A DNA stretch of 64,000 nucleotides, from contig OY756970.1 of the NCBI GenBank assembly GCA_963580455.1, forward strand, positions 19,530,001-19,594,000. The letters run 5' to 3'. Below the pieces are notes generated by a model, which was not told the origin of the DNA, did no database searches, and saw only the letters and a list, made by a program, of their open reading frames with translations. Every line of letters starts with the position of its first letter. The first letter of the stretch is position 1. A program made the position numbers and the translations under genes. Of the stretch, positions 12,168 to 25,202 are shown one piece after another. Source of the DNA: Euonymus europaeus. Lineage: Eukaryota; Streptophyta; Magnoliopsida; Celastrales; Celastraceae.

Positions 12168-13934
12168 TGCTGCAACACCTTGGTAAACATGTAATGTAAG
12201 TAAGAAGAAGAGAACGCGTAGGAAAAGTCGATCGATTTATACCGGCAAAGAATGGTGAAGAAACCAAGTTTGTTTATGACTTTATTTCCAAGTATGGAAG
12301 ATGGGGAATCGTCGCATCACTAATTTAAAGACACAAAACCCATCTCCCCAGTCTCCAGCCTCTTGTTTTTTATTGTGATTGTGACTTGTGATGGTAGCAT
12401 CTGTCTCATTCAGATTTCCTTGTTTAACATAGCACCCACAAAAGACGGGATGTTTGGACAGTTACCATCTTTAATTTCTCATTCCCAGCTTTACTTTACT
12501 TCATCAACTTCTCTCGATATTAATTTCGTCCCCATGCATGCATAATTGTCATCATTTTATACATGTAATGTCTCATGCATGCATGTTCATGTTATCATAT
12601 ATGTACATGTGTTTATCAACTCATGAATGCAAGAGTTGGTGGATCAATTCTATAGATTTATAATTTCTCATGCAATTAGCTTCTTAATTCAAATGTTAAC
12701 AAAATTAATTAAACGGTACTTCATAGGCGGAATTATTGGGGCTTCAATAAAAAATAATGTATATCTCAATTACTTAAAATCGCTTAATCAAGAAAAGTGG
12801 CTTGCAAATAATAAATATACATGAAGTGTATGTAGTAGTACCTACAAGTTCTCTACAATCGTAATTCGTAGGTGTTGAAGTTTTTATATGTTATCATCCA
12901 ATAACATATATAGAGTTGAATTAAGAATTTAACATGATATCGGAACAAAAGGTCTCAGATTTAATCTTTACCTTATAGCATCCTGTATACCTCTAAGTTA
13001 CCGATTTTGAGAATTGATTAATTGAATTTCGAATATCTTTCGAGAGTTTCAATGCATGGTTGGAAGTTTGCCTAAAATGGAAAAGTCTTGTTTAATAAGG
13101 CCATTTGACATTGGCCAATCATGGTGTTGTTGAAAAGAGGGTATTAGTCTAAATATCTAAAAACGTGAAACTTCTAAACAAGCCCCAAGCCATCAAAAAA
13201 TGTGGAATTTAATTCACCGGATTTGACAAAAACCAGCTATGTATAAAGGTGGATATGTGTAATCTGCTTTTGCTCTTACTAGGCGAAACCAGTGGTAGCT
13301 TAACTAAGCCTCTTCTTCTATATATGTTAGGTAGGATTCACTTTTAATAGGATTTGACTCCACAATTTTCTAGGGTCTATTTATATAATTCACATGTGAA
13401 AGACAAGTTGAAAATATAGTATGATGTGACTCACCTTCTAAATTGATGTATGTTTTATAATCAACCACAGATTCCGCAGGTCGACTTGATCTAATCCTCT
13501 TAATTAACCTTCAACGTATATATACAATTACTCGTTTTCAATAATTATATTTGAAATAAATAAAAAAACTAATTTATGATCATATGTTCAATTCTTGAAG
13601 ACAACCTCTTCACATATTTTGTGAGAATAATAATATCTACATACGTATTTCCTCTTAGTTCTCCATCTCGCTCACCAAGGAGAATCTTATGCACTAAAGT
13701 TTACATTTTTTTTATAGAAAAGACAAATGTACGTTTGTTTACATGTCTACGAAAAACTGGACGAGAATTTGTGTTTATACAAAACCAGTGCACCTTATCA
13801 GCTCTGAAAAAAGTAGAGCTCCGACCTTTGTAGTTTTTCTTATAATTAGTACCCTAGCTAGATTTTCCTTTTGACTCTATTAATGAGTTGCTGCTATACA
13901 TAATTACATATCAACACCGACTTATCAGTCATCA

Positions 13935-13936
<2 letters not shown>
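10974..13936. other. Intergenic spacer upstream of CRC
   Basis: Roughly 3 kb without a recognisable gene. Open frames at 11204-11398, 12363-12545, 12627-12824 and 13576-13833 show no family features. It contains a (GA)n tract at 12104-12164. The part nearest 14061 is the CRC promoter and 5' leader; CRC genes typically have large upstream regulatory regions. Confidence 0.5.
12104..12164. repeat. (GA)n microsatellite
   Basis: About 30 uninterrupted GA units. It produces artefactual poly-(Ser-Leu) frames on the minus strand. Confidence 0.95.

Positions 13937-13937
<1 letters not shown>

Positions 13938-13968
<31 letters not shown>
13938..13968. repeat. (TC)n tract in the CRC 5' leader
   Basis: About 15 TC units some 95 bp upstream of the CRC start codon. 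Pyrimidine-rich tracts of this type are common in plant 5' UTRs and core promoters. Confidence 0.85.
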
Positions 13969-13969
<1 letters not shown>

Positions 13970-14060
13970 CTCTTGTGTTCTCTCATCCAACACCACTAGA
14001 AACCCTAAGAAAGGCTCTCTACTTGTTGTAGATCTTGTGTTCGAGAATCATCATATCATC

Positions 14061-15371
14061 ATGAACATTAGCCTAGAAGCAGCTGATAAGGTGTCCATGG
14101 ACTTGGTTCCACCATCTGAACATCTTTGCTACGTCCGCTGCAATTTCTGCAACACTGTTCTTGCTGTACGTAACTAATTAATTAACCATCTTCATCGTAT
14201 CTATCAGCCATCTCTTCCTTTTTTCTTAACTACATACATGTTGTGATGCAGGTTGGGATTCCATGCAAAAGATTGTTGGACACTGTGACAGTGAAATGTG
14301 GTCATTGTAGCAACATATCATTTCTCACTAATCGGCCTCCAATTCAAGGCCAGTGTCTTGACCATCACCAATTCAATCCTCAGGTATCTTATCAACACTC
14401 ATATACACATATATACATATAAAACTTCATGGTTCATTTTATGCATAGAGTAGCAGTTGGAATTTTTTACTATGACAATCTGTTACGTTATACTCCATAT
14501 ATATGAAGCATTTTTAGGGTTTAGAATTACTAACAGAAGTAGTTTGTTATCTTTTTAAGGAGCAGCAGGGATTTTGCAGTAACACATCCAGTGAACCATT
14601 GTCACCAAAAGCACCATTTGTAGTAAAACGTACGTAGGTCTTCTAGATATAAGATATCACTTTTGAAACTCGATATAATTATATATATATATATATATAA
14701 TTATTGTTTGATTCATTTCTATGATTAATGATTTGGTTTTAATTTGCAGCACCTGAGAAGAAACACAGGCTTCCCTCTGCTTACAATCGATTCATGAAGT
14801 AATTAAGCCACATATTTATCTAGCTGAGAGTACCACACAAATCAATTTTTACTTTCTTAAAATAAAAGCACCTAGCTACTTGTTTTTTCTAATTAAAAAA
14901 AAAACCTTAATTGTTAGGATTAATAATTATTAATATTATTTGTACCTTAACTGTGTGGAAGGGAGGAGATACAGCGGATCAAAGCAGCCAATCCTGAGAT
15001 ACCACATAGAGAAGCTTTTAGCACTGCTGCAAAAAACGTAACTTCATTTCTCAATTTTCCCCATCTCAATTATTTAGGGTTTAAAGTAGGATCTCAAGTA
15101 TGAAGTAAATTACAGCTGTTTAATTTTTCAATTTACCTTAATTTTATTTAATTTTCTAACATGTCGACATCAATTAACAGTGGGCTAGGTATATACCAAA
15201 TTCACCATCTGGATCAGTTCCTAGAAGCACTACTTCTTATGTGAGTGATATATATATATTCCGATATGTTTAACTGCAAAATATATATATATATACACAC
15301 ACATATATAAAGTGGGATTGATTAAAATTTATGTTCTTTTCAAGGGCTTGGATTTTGCAGGAATGAAGTAA
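14061..15371 (+). CDS. CRC: CRABS CLAW-type YABBY transcription factor
   Basis: Seven exons: 14061-14165, 14252-14383, 14560-14629, 14750-14798, 14962-15037, 15181-15240 and 15345-15371, giving 172 residues. The N-terminal C2C2 zinc finger uses Cys27, Cys30, Cys51 and Cys54 ([20 protein letters not shown], then KCGHC). A Ser/Pro linker ending APFVVKPPEKK leads into the HMG-like YABBY domain (about 105-150: [35 protein letters not shown]). [20 protein letters not shown] and APFVVKPPEKK mark the CRC/DROOPING LEAF subfamily rather than YAB1/2/3/5 or INO. CRC is a nuclear factor specifying carpel polarity, floral meristem termination and nectary identity. The exon 3 acceptor (14559) has in-frame alternatives a few bases downstream, so one or two Glu/Gln residues there are uncertain. 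SPL6 is the convergent neighbour, as in Arabidopsis. Confidence 0.92.
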
Positions 15372-17354
15372 TGTATGCAACTGCAGTACTGCGTTTTCAT
15401 TTTCTTGTCATTTCTATGTCATGTTAATTAATTTGATGTTGTGATGTTAATTTTCTTGATGAACTATGGAACTGCGCTAGACTTCTTAATTTGCGGTGCG
15501 TACTTTGAATGAGAAAGAGTACTTTAATTATATGTCTCTTTGCTGCCTTTAATTAGTTTTTTTCCAGGTTCTTACGTCTCATACATATCGTCTATGTACT
15601 TAACTGTTTTAATATATAGTCCGCGGGGAGACTTGTGTACGACAATTGTTTTAATTTATAAGACATATAGTTAATTTGTGCTTTTTCTGAAATAAATTGA
15701 ATGTTAATATAAATCGATCAAGGTTTAGGTCAATGGCATTTTGAATGTGATCCAATTTTTTTAAGTAAATGGATTGCATTTCAGGTAACTAATGTAGCTA
15801 AAGTAACAGTATTAATGTAAATATACTCTTGAAAAGCATCTACAAAATGCAAAATCAACAGTATTAATGTAAATATTTTACCCAATATTTCCAGTCAAAA
15901 AAGTTTATGGCTTTCTAGTGCTATATGTGTTGGGCCTGGCCATACCGACAGCACTTGACAGACACCCACCGAGCTTCATTTTCTAGAGTATCAACAGTGT
16001 GTGGCAAAAGATGGCCCAATAAACATAAAGCTATCTTCACTTTCATTGGCAACCTCCTCTTTGAAAAAAGCTAAGGTTCTCCTAAAATACTTTAATGTGG
16101 ATTCCTTTCTGCACATAGGAAGGGAATCAAACCAAACTACTAATGTGTAGACTTAAAATTATGCACCCTTAAGCTATAAAGAGAAGATGATCCAAGCATA
16201 ATCCACACTAGAAAGGTCAAGTGACAAATATTTGCAATATCATATACAAGGTTGAAGGTTCCATACAAGGTTGAAGGTTCCATTGAGGATGATCATTTGA
16301 TTTTATTTTGCTTAATGTAACCACGGTATTCCTCCGTCATAAGCGAAGCAATTAATAAACTTCAGAGGTACCGTCCTCTTTTATAAAAAAAAAGGTTGAA
16401 GGTTCCAGTGGGTGTGTGAATGGCCGGTGATTGGGGAAGTGACCACTCACCTCTGCTTCAGTGGGGGTCGAACTATGGCAGACACTGTAAAAGATGGCAA
16501 ATCTTCTTTCCAGAAATGTTCATAAAGATGTCAAAGTTCCCAGAGTTCTGGGATAATTTAAACATGCAATTCTACTAAAAAATTTGCTGGGAAAAAAAAA
16601 GCTCTCACATCTCAAGGGCACTGATCCAGATGCATATCTAAACCAAAAACAACATCAAATATTCAGATGGTCATCAAGCATCACTGTTTCAATTTAAATA
16701 TGAGGGTCATATAAAGAAGTCTATATAAAATGAATTCCCATAAGGTTCTGCATATATTAGTTCAAGTCACATAATGTATATCTCTATATAAAACTTTATC
16801 CGGGAACTTTTTTTATCTCCTAATTTTCCCCTTCGAAAACGAGCGAGAGTCGGAGTCAGCTAATTGCATTGATCAACAAAAGCCCTAAAAGTTCCCTAGT
16901 AATGTCCTGAGTTGCTGTATCATGAATATAATAACTAAATCCTTGAACCATGGCAATATATGCAAATGCAAGGAACTAATTTTTTGAACTGAGGAACTAA
17001 GCATGTTAGAACTTGGTAATCACTTTACAGCCGTTATTTCCGACAAGGAAATTCTGTTAGAAAAAGAAAACTAGCGATGTCCGAAGAGTACTGCCTGCTG
17101 ACTATCATCACATGAACCAACTTGGTTGAAATATATCTAATGGAGCATGTCAATGGCTGCAGCCTCCACACCTGCATTCACATTAATAGATCTTATTCAT
17201 TCCACAAGACAGATAGCAATGCCATACAAATTTTTCTTAAGAAAATAAACAAAAACAGACAATAATAAACAATGCCAAACTCAATCTAGAATACAGAGAT
17301 GAAATGATTGGCCACAATGGCTCTAAGATGCAAGTGATTATTGCGCGTACCTTG
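15372..17354. other. Spacer between CRC and SPL6 with short repeats
   Basis: No gene recognised. It should hold both convergent 3' UTRs. A 19-bp motif (ATACAAGGTTGAAGGTTCC) occurs twice in tandem near 16244-16281, and GGTTGAAGGTTCC returns near 16393. The stretch around 16300-16490 resembles degenerate repeat sequence, class not determined. Confidence 0.45.
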
Positions 17355-20300
17355 TCATATCATGCTGCTCAAGTGGCAAGGAAACAACATTAGGTCCTCA
17401 TTTTCCTGCTTCATTTGCATAGCATTTCTCTCTTGCGCTACTCTTTGGAGATGAGAATACAACTGAAGCAAATCAACAGTTGAACCATATTCAGGAGAAG
17501 GACAATATTTGGCAGTCAAAACGTCTTTCTCTTTGGTGAACCTCCATGATTGAACCTCCAGTTCAGTTGCATGACCAACATCAGAACCCACAAAAGACTC
17601 CATACGATTTACTTCCATGGTTTCCTCCCCAGATGAGTTAAGCTCATCTCTTGTATACTTCTCCAAAGAGAATACCTCTAAAGGTTTGTCAAAATGTTGA
17701 AATAAATTCTGATGAGCACAACTGACTTGATCAATAAGAGGCTTACCTACTGGAATTTCTTCCAATTGGCCACGAAAAACTGGTGCTTGAGCTGACAGAA
17801 GAGAGAGAGCACGTTTGGAGGGCAAAGCTGCAGATAACTCTTCAAGGCTTGATGTCGTATGGGAAATGGAGTAATCTTCACTTGCTGATTGAGGATATCC
17901 AATAGTGTGTTGTTTTACAGTGCCATGTAGATGGAACATGGATTTTGGTAGCAATTGTCCATTTGCGAGAGGTACTGCCAATTGACTACAGAGAGTTTCT
18001 TCTTCTAATTTAATATCCCGGTGCCAATTAACCTGCTCATATCTTTCTGGATAAAGAATGCGACCTTGAAATATGTCTGGAATGACAAAAGGTGCTCTCG
18101 TGGGGATATGAGTCCCTAGAAGTTTGGTGCCTGCTCAACCCAACAAATTAGAAGTTGGGTACAAAACTGTCATGTTCAATTGAATACTGGAGGAAGGCAG
18201 CCCACAATATCAAAAAAACTACCGTTACATAACTAACATTATGAACGCAACAAGCAACTTTAAGCTCGAATACCTCTCTCTAGCCACGGATAGTGCTTCT
18301 AGGAGTCCATACAATTATAACAAAAAATAGAAAGATAAAAGCATGAGGTAGCTTCGGGTCTACATCTCTCTTTTATTATTGAATTGTCTATCTTAACCTA
18401 TTTATTACTTAGATGTAAATATCCAACTTTTTTTCAGTCAAATTCCATGAAGCCAATTCAACTTCAGAGTTTCTTCCTTGGCCTGCAATCTGATTAAGTT
18501 TTTACTGTAAATACTAGTTTCTAAAAAATATTTCAAGATAGTACTGGTTTATCCCCATTTCTTGTCATATTACTCATTCAGACAGCAGAGGACCAAAATT
18601 TCATAACGTAACTTTTGTACGAATATGTAATTGTGTACTTTTATTTGTATGAAAAAGAAGTAACCTTTAACTACAAGAGGTTAACATGATAAATCATCAG
18701 ATCAGCATCAAAATCTTAGGACTATTAAATAGATCATGGGCAATCTTATGAGGTTCTTTTTTAAACCTTGTGGAATTTTTCAGCATAAAATGGACGGTAA
18801 TACAAGAAAGTACAAACGTAGCTTATAATGTATTGACCCTCTGCTTTGGTTTAGACCCAACCTAGGACTTACCTGGTAAAAGGCCAAAAACTCGTGATTC
18901 ATTGACTTGGGATGGGAGGAGGGATTACTATCTAGTTGGGACTTGGTATGAGAGGAGAAAGAAAGCAGGTGTATAGAACTTCAGACGGAAGGAGGGATTA
19001 CTATCAGGATAAAAGAGACCAGATAGGAAGAACTATGCATACCTTGATACGACTGCAATAACTCATGCGATTTGCCAGCCAGGGCACTGAATTGAGGCTT
19101 TCTTCTACGCTCATTATGGCCTGCTAAGCGTTTACGACAACTGCGCTTACCATCATCAAACTCAGCCAGCAAATGAAACCTGATTAATCAAGAGACGACG
19201 TTATAAGCCGGTGTGATAATGACTTGGGGAGAGAATGAGGACCATTAAGTATGATAATTGCAAAGTACCAAGAAATAGCTAGACCTACCATAGATTTTAC
19301 ACAATATACCATTATTTTACACTAGACATAGCAAATCTCAATCCACATCGACAATTCATGGTTCATATCATGGTTGGAACTTGGAACACATCATAAACCC
19401 ATATGAGTCGAGGACAGAAAAAACAAATACAAGTTTGAAAGTTCTAAGGATGGGGTTTACAAGTTTCATATGTCAATCCACAAGTCTCGTGGCCAACACT
19501 GGACAGTCCGATATCTCAACTATAGACCTAGAATCTTTCAGTAGCGCAACACAAAATATTTTTTCAGCCAGCCTCCTGAATAAGTAGATTCTTTTTGTGT
19601 CCCATTTTCTTTACAAGAAATGGTACAACTGCCTTTTACTTTCTTAAGATTATGGCAAATGATCTGTTCGTGTCCTAAGGACTCAGCATTAAAATTTGAA
19701 GCGATATCAATAGAAATCAGGTTAATAATTCCAGCTGAAAACAAATTAGCTTTCATTTCTTGAGGACTCCAATTCCCACCGCACACAACACACACCCCCA
19801 AAATAATACAAGAAATGTTAATTCTTTCTTTTCTTTTCTAACAGTTGATCTTAAACTTATATTCATTTCTTCCCTTTTGTTTTCCTTTTTCCAAATCATT
19901 CAGAGTGCTTGAAATTCAGCTAACATCACCAGCACTAAATATTGAAAAATCTATCATATATTTGAGTACAAGCAGAAAGCAATGACGAGGTAAGGCAGAA
20001 GAGGAAAAGAAAGAAACAAACCGACTACACTGCTGACAAAACCTTTGCTCAACGCCATTAACAATAACTATGGCAGTCTTTGAGTGAGCATCACAAACTT
20101 TGTGTCTTTTATGGTAATCCTTGGAAGAGCTAAGATCCCTGTTACAACCAAAGACTTGGCAAAATGGAGTAAGAGAGTATGAACCAGATGTTCGAACTCT
20201 CTTTGCTTGCAAAGGTGGCTGAACCGGATGCTGAAGCAAATTCTCATTTGTAACATTATAATTTAGAGAATCGTTGAAATCAGCCAATCTCCCAAGCTTC

Positions 20301-20704
20301 AAATCAATTAGTGTTGATTCCTGACTATTTGATTTCAAGAAATAATTTGAATGCTTCGACGTAGATTCCCCCTCTCTGAATGATGAATTAGAAGCTATCA
20401 TAGAGGGAGGAGACACAACCCCTGCACTAGAATCAGCAGAAACTTCACCATCACCAAGTAATTTCCCACCCATACTCTCATAAAGTGCTTTTCTGGTCAC
20501 ATCGTGAATACCCAAATCCATCAACTCCATGCTTTCAACTGATTCTCTATCTGACATAACTCCATGGCTTAAAGGATCAGAACAATGCTTTATTCCCCAT
20601 TCTATTACATCTTTACTACTTCTTAGCAACACATCAATTGGCGAATCAATTTCATCCGAGAAAAAAAGGCTTTTGCTTGCGGAAACAAAGCTCCAGGGCT
20701 CCAT
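17355..20704 (-). CDS. SPL6: SBP-box transcription factor, SPL6-like, miR156 target
   Basis: Three coding exons in transcript order, 20704-20022, 19179-19043 and 18130-17355, encode 531 residues. ATG 20704 (MEPWSF) was chosen because the only upstream extension in frame begins at a TTG, and MEPWS resembles the family start. The SBP domain runs from about Cys182 to Lys255. Zinc ligands are Cys182, Cys187, Cys204, His207 and Cys223, Cys226, His230, Cys242, followed by the nuclear localisation run [17 protein letters not shown]. The first SBP intron falls after CQQCS, its usual place. The last exon encodes ALSLLSAQ over a miR156 site and ends with [17 protein letters not shown], as in SPL6. SPL6 binds GTAC-core promoters; the Arabidopsis gene is linked to phase change and innate immunity. 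The 5' leader probably extends to about 21750 and may contain an intron. Confidence 0.92.
17793..17812 (-). promoter_or_regulatory. miR156/157 target site in SPL6
   Basis: The plus strand here reads TGACAGAAGAGAGAGAGCAC, which equals the mature miR156 sequence (TGACAGAAGAGAGTGAGCAC) except at one position. The SPL6 mRNA therefore carries a near-perfect complement, in frame with Ala-Leu-Ser-Leu-Leu-Ser, the standard position in miR156-regulated SPL genes. Age-dependent repression by miR156 is expected. Confidence 0.93.
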
Positions 20705-22119
20705 CAGAAGAACAGATTCAAAGTTTTCAGATACACTGCGATGGAGCAAAGGTCAAGGACCCGAGACAAAAACAAATAATGAATACAAAAGTGAATGAAT
20801 TCATACAAAAAGTTTATTTGTAAGCAACTCTATCAGCACAACAAATCTGATTCCTTTAATCTGAAATGTCGAAAGATTTGAAAACTAGATATGATTTTAT
20901 AGGACAGATCCATAAATTTTATATTCATAGGTGTATGTTTATGACACATATTAACAACCCTTTAGTCTTACATGAAAATAAAGAAATATATTTGTGCGCA
21001 TTATAAGAAAGTGACAAATACTTGAATACCAGCAAATTAAAAGACACTGCAACAACTGATGAAAATCTTGAATGTTTGGTTGGGGTGGGAGCATACGACC
21101 CGCCTACTGGCCTGTGTCCTCGGAAAATCTTGAATGTTGATTCAGAAGGAAGAGAAGAAATCCATAATAATACGGCTTAATAACCTTATCTGGAAAATCC
21201 AAACAACAATATTCTTTTAAGGTTCTCAGACTGACAAATTAACCAAAACAATCGTAAATCCCATCCAAAAATGCCATTCAGCAAACTCTGTATTAGTCTT
21301 AACGAGAGAGAAAAGAAAAACAACTAAACAGCGTAAAGAGAGAAACAACTAAAAGGTATCCAAGTGAAAGAAAAAAAAAAATCGAAAATACAAGGACTCA
21401 CAATTTCAAGGTCGCTAATGATTAAAGCTCGAAAACAACGAAAGAGAAGGAAAGAAAAACGTTCGAAAGCAAGTAATAGAACAGAGCCCTGTAGATACCC
21501 ATTTTGGAACATAATCAAGAACGACAATCAAAGTTGTCTATTTTGCGACAAACAATCGGGAGATTTGTATCATCACTGTTTTTTCTACAGTTATTATTAT
21601 GAATCACACAGATATTCAACATAAAAAAGAAGATTAAAAAACCAAGAAATGAATGCCAAAGTTATTTCTACTGCTTACCAGATAAAAAAAAAGGCAGAGA
21701 AGAGAGGGTCGGGGCAAAGAGAGAAAGCAGGAGAGCGAAAAAGACGTGTAATTTTCAGGTATGTGGTGTGTTGGTCGAAGCAGATACACTGTGCGTCAAA
21801 TGATTTCCACTAAACTGTCACAAAAAGCATGGAGGACAAAAGGAGGCATTTTGTAGCTTTTGAGTAGTGAGTTTTCCGTTCTGTCCATTGATTTTGTCTC
21901 TTATTACCCTTTGACAACAAAACCATTAATAAAAACGCATAATTGGGAGTTCTTGATTTGATGGGTTCCATTTCTTCTCGTATGCTTGATGATTCAAAGT
22001 TTATAGATTTGTGATAGATTCGGTCTTTACATGCAACATGCGACACAATGATTTCATTGCTATAATTTAGAGGTGAGCAACCAGCAATAATACCATTTTG
22101 TTGGCCAGCAAACCTGTAT
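20705..22119. other. SPL6 5' leader and upstream region
   Basis: No independent gene. Probably holds the SPL6 5' UTR and promoter. A 16-bp direct repeat (GAAAATCTTGAATGTT) at 21061-21076 and 21123-21138 brackets 46 bp of unrelated GC-richer sequence, which could be a small insertion. Confidence 0.45.
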
Positions 22120-22800
22120 TTTGAATTTCATTTTTATTTCACAAAATTTAAAACACACATCATCTAATATAGTTATATCAACAAAGAACGTTATTCAATA
22201 TAATCATATCAGTAAAACACAAATTTCTAAATATTTTATTCTCTCAATTTTAGATAAGTCAACCAATTTTGAATTTTCTATCCTTCATATTATCATTATC
22301 AAATTTACACCAGAATCAATACTAGGCGTCACTTTTAGCATAAAAAATCAAGTCACATCATTATTCACATCATCAAAACACATATTTCAATACATCCACG
22401 TCTACCAATATAAATATACAATCACATCAACAAAAACGTGATAAGAGCCTTAGCTGCCACATGAATGCATTCACAAGCATGAAGGAGAAGGTTTAGGTGA
22501 GTGCGAGCGCAAGGGTGAAAGATTTTTTAAGGGGAATGAATAATATATTAGAATGTGTATTTTTGATGATATGATTATATTAAAATATGTGTTTTGATGA
22601 TGTCAACGTGTATATGGTTTGAATTTTTTGTAAAAAATATGGAATCCGATATTGATTTTTATGTAATTTTGTTGAGAAATAAATGGTGGAATGGAATAAT
22701 ATATGTTTTGTTAAAGGAAAAAATGAAAAATGTGTAACAATTTATGCTTTGCTGATGTAATTGTATTAATAAATATATTTTTGATGATGTAAATAAGTGT
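22120..22800. repeat. AT-rich inverted-repeat element (foldback/MITE-like)
   Basis: Motifs such as ACATCATCAAAACACATATT occur in direct orientation on the left (for example 22367-22389) and inverted on the right (around 22580-22605). Further degenerate copies of CATCATC / GATGATG lie on each side. The 106-residue open frame at 22121-22441 is an artefact of this stop-poor repeat. No target duplication was identified. Confidence 0.5.
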
Positions 22801-23282
22801 TCTGATGTAGCAAGACCCTCCAACTAGAAGGAATTATGTTTTGTGGGTTGGAGCCGAAGTCACGGAGTTCCGTAGGGCTTAGACCCAGTCGAATGGTAAG
22901 ATCTAGTATGATTCTCGCAGATCGTGGGCCTAACAAGGTCTGGGTTCTAGCCACAAAAGACATGATATAAATTTTGATTTAATCCAACAAAAACTTCAAG
23001 TCAATGGGGCTCCGGCCCAGTTTTTAGTTTGGCGTTCTACTCAGTGATGGCAAAAACTAACACGCTGAGGGTGTTTACTCATACGCACATCTATTCGACG
23101 GTGGGATTTCTCCCGAAGACTAATCAATTTGGAATGACTGACTATAATGGAAATTATGATTTGTCAAAATATTTGATAAGAGTGAGGCGATCAAAATATT
23201 ACGATTTGGGCTGCTGGGAAGGGAAGGATTTTATCTATTTCAATTAATTATTTTATTGCATTAATCAATATGTTGAACATAC

Positions 23283-23620
23283 ACGAGCCCGTTAGGATTT
23301 AGTGAATTCGTTATCTTTAGGGTTTAACACTTATTGTTTAGGTTACAGTGTGAAAATATGATAAACGGGCCCGTTAGGATTTAGCCAATCCGTTCTCCTA
23401 AGAGTTTAACACTTATTATTTAAATTATAATATGAAAATATGATACATGAGCCCTAACCCGTTAGGATTTAGTGAATCTGTTTTTTTTATGATTTAACAC
23501 TTATTGTTTAGGTTAGAACATGAAAATACGATATACGAACTCGTTATGGTTTAGTTAATCCGTTCCCCTTAGAATTAATATTTATTGTTTAGATTATAGT
23601 AGTGAAAACAAAACTCAATT
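23283..23620. repeat. Four-copy tandem repeat, unit 82-88 bp
   Basis: The motif GTTAGGATTTAG...AATCCGTT...TTTAACACTTATTGTTTAGG...GAAAATATGATA recurs with anchors at 23291, 23373, 23461 and 23543, spacings 82, 88 and 82 bp. The copies have diverged, and no open frame or transposon terminus coincides with the array. Confidence 0.8.
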
Positions 23621-25202
23621 ACAGAGCATATATATTAATTAAATTATTTTTAAAAATAATATAATTAAAAAAGTACATTAAAAACTATCATTGATGGCTC
23701 TTGTTAGATAGAGTTTTATATGATGAGTTCGAATATGTATTTTTTTATTTTTTACATATATTTTAAGAAATAAAATATTTTAAAATCTTATTTATAAAAA
23801 AATAAAAAAGTTAGCCATGGATTGAACTTGTACATTAAGAGCACTTGCAGCAGTATCTCTATATGATTCCCCATCCCCAAATTTAGATATTATCTACAAA
23901 AATATTGACCCAGCAACTTCTCTATCTCTATATGACTCCCTATACAAATCCTTATTTCTAGTTTAGATCCCCAAGTTGAGGGAGTTGAAAAGCCCGGTCC
24001 CTATCTTTTTCCTTTACCTAATTTATTGACACGTAGCTTAAATTTGACGGAAGAATTTTCCGTAAAGAACATTCGTCCGCTTCTTCCTCACTGTAGTCCG
24101 CTTCTTCCTCTGGAACCCTAGGCGCTCCTCCCTGTCGAAACAATCATCGTTCAGATCTCGAGAGGCCATCCAAGTTCTTCTCCCTCTCGAAGCAATCCAG
24201 GTTGGTCTCGATTTCGATTTACTTCTGAGCTCTCGATTTCTCCTTGATTTTTCGATTCAACTAAGATTTCGATTTACTTCTGAGCTCTCAGTTTCTCTTT
24301 GATTTTTCTTGGTTGTTGATGCCTCGATTTCTGTCGATTGTCTTGATTTTATTGTTTGTGTCGATTTGTCTTGAAATTGGTTTTGTTTGTGTTCAATTCT
24401 GCTTCGGATAGTTTCAGTGAAGGAAGTATTGTTGAGGGAAGTATTGTTCTGTTGGGGGAGTTGCATGGGCGTGAAAATTCGATCTCCTTTTCCCAGCCTT
24501 GTATTTAATATGGATTTTTGTTGTCGATGGATCAAATCTGTATTACTGCGGTGATTTCTGAATCTTTAATTTGCTTCCCAGGCAATGTAATTCCTTTTTT
24601 TTTGTAAGATTCCATGTTTTGCTATAGAGGAACTGATTGCAAGCACAGGAGCGTTGCCTTGTAGTAATTTGTTGGATTATATGCTCGCTCTATGAAATTG
24701 ATCTGGAAACAAAATAGCTGAAGGAAAATGAATAGAAGTAATAAAAAAACGACTGAGCCAAACAGGTGAATAGATTTGTGAAATGATGTAACCTCGAATT
24801 GATTGTCATAATTTACAGGTATCTTAGGTTTCTTTAATGTCTCATAATGGAAGAATGTGTAAAGAAGCCTGTATTCTACTGATCTTAGGTTTCTTTAATG
24901 TCTCATAATAGAAGAATGTGTAAACACTGTGTTGGGTTATACTCTACTGATCATGTCATTGCCAGCTTTTAGCAATTTCATATTATTTGAGCTGTGAGAA
25001 TTGCAATACTTGCACACACACATATATAAATATATATATATATATATATACATAACAGGTGCTAGAGATTGTGATAGATGTAATAATGTTTAAGGCAGTG
25101 TGGACCCTATTGTAGTTGGTCATTTGTGTTTTTTGTAATTCAAGTATGTGTTTTTTGTGATGCTATGTTTTTTGAATTCTTGAAATATGTTGAAGGCATA
25201 TT

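Noticed and set aside
11852..12267. Minus-strand frames with poly-(Ser-Leu)
   Set aside because: Produced by translation of the (GA)n microsatellite.
22121..22441. 106-residue open frame
   Set aside because: Lies wholly inside an AT-rich inverted-repeat element; composition artefact.
23283..23620. Possible CRISPR-like array
   Set aside because: Units are contiguous and diverged without spacer/repeat alternation, and the genome is a plant nuclear genome.
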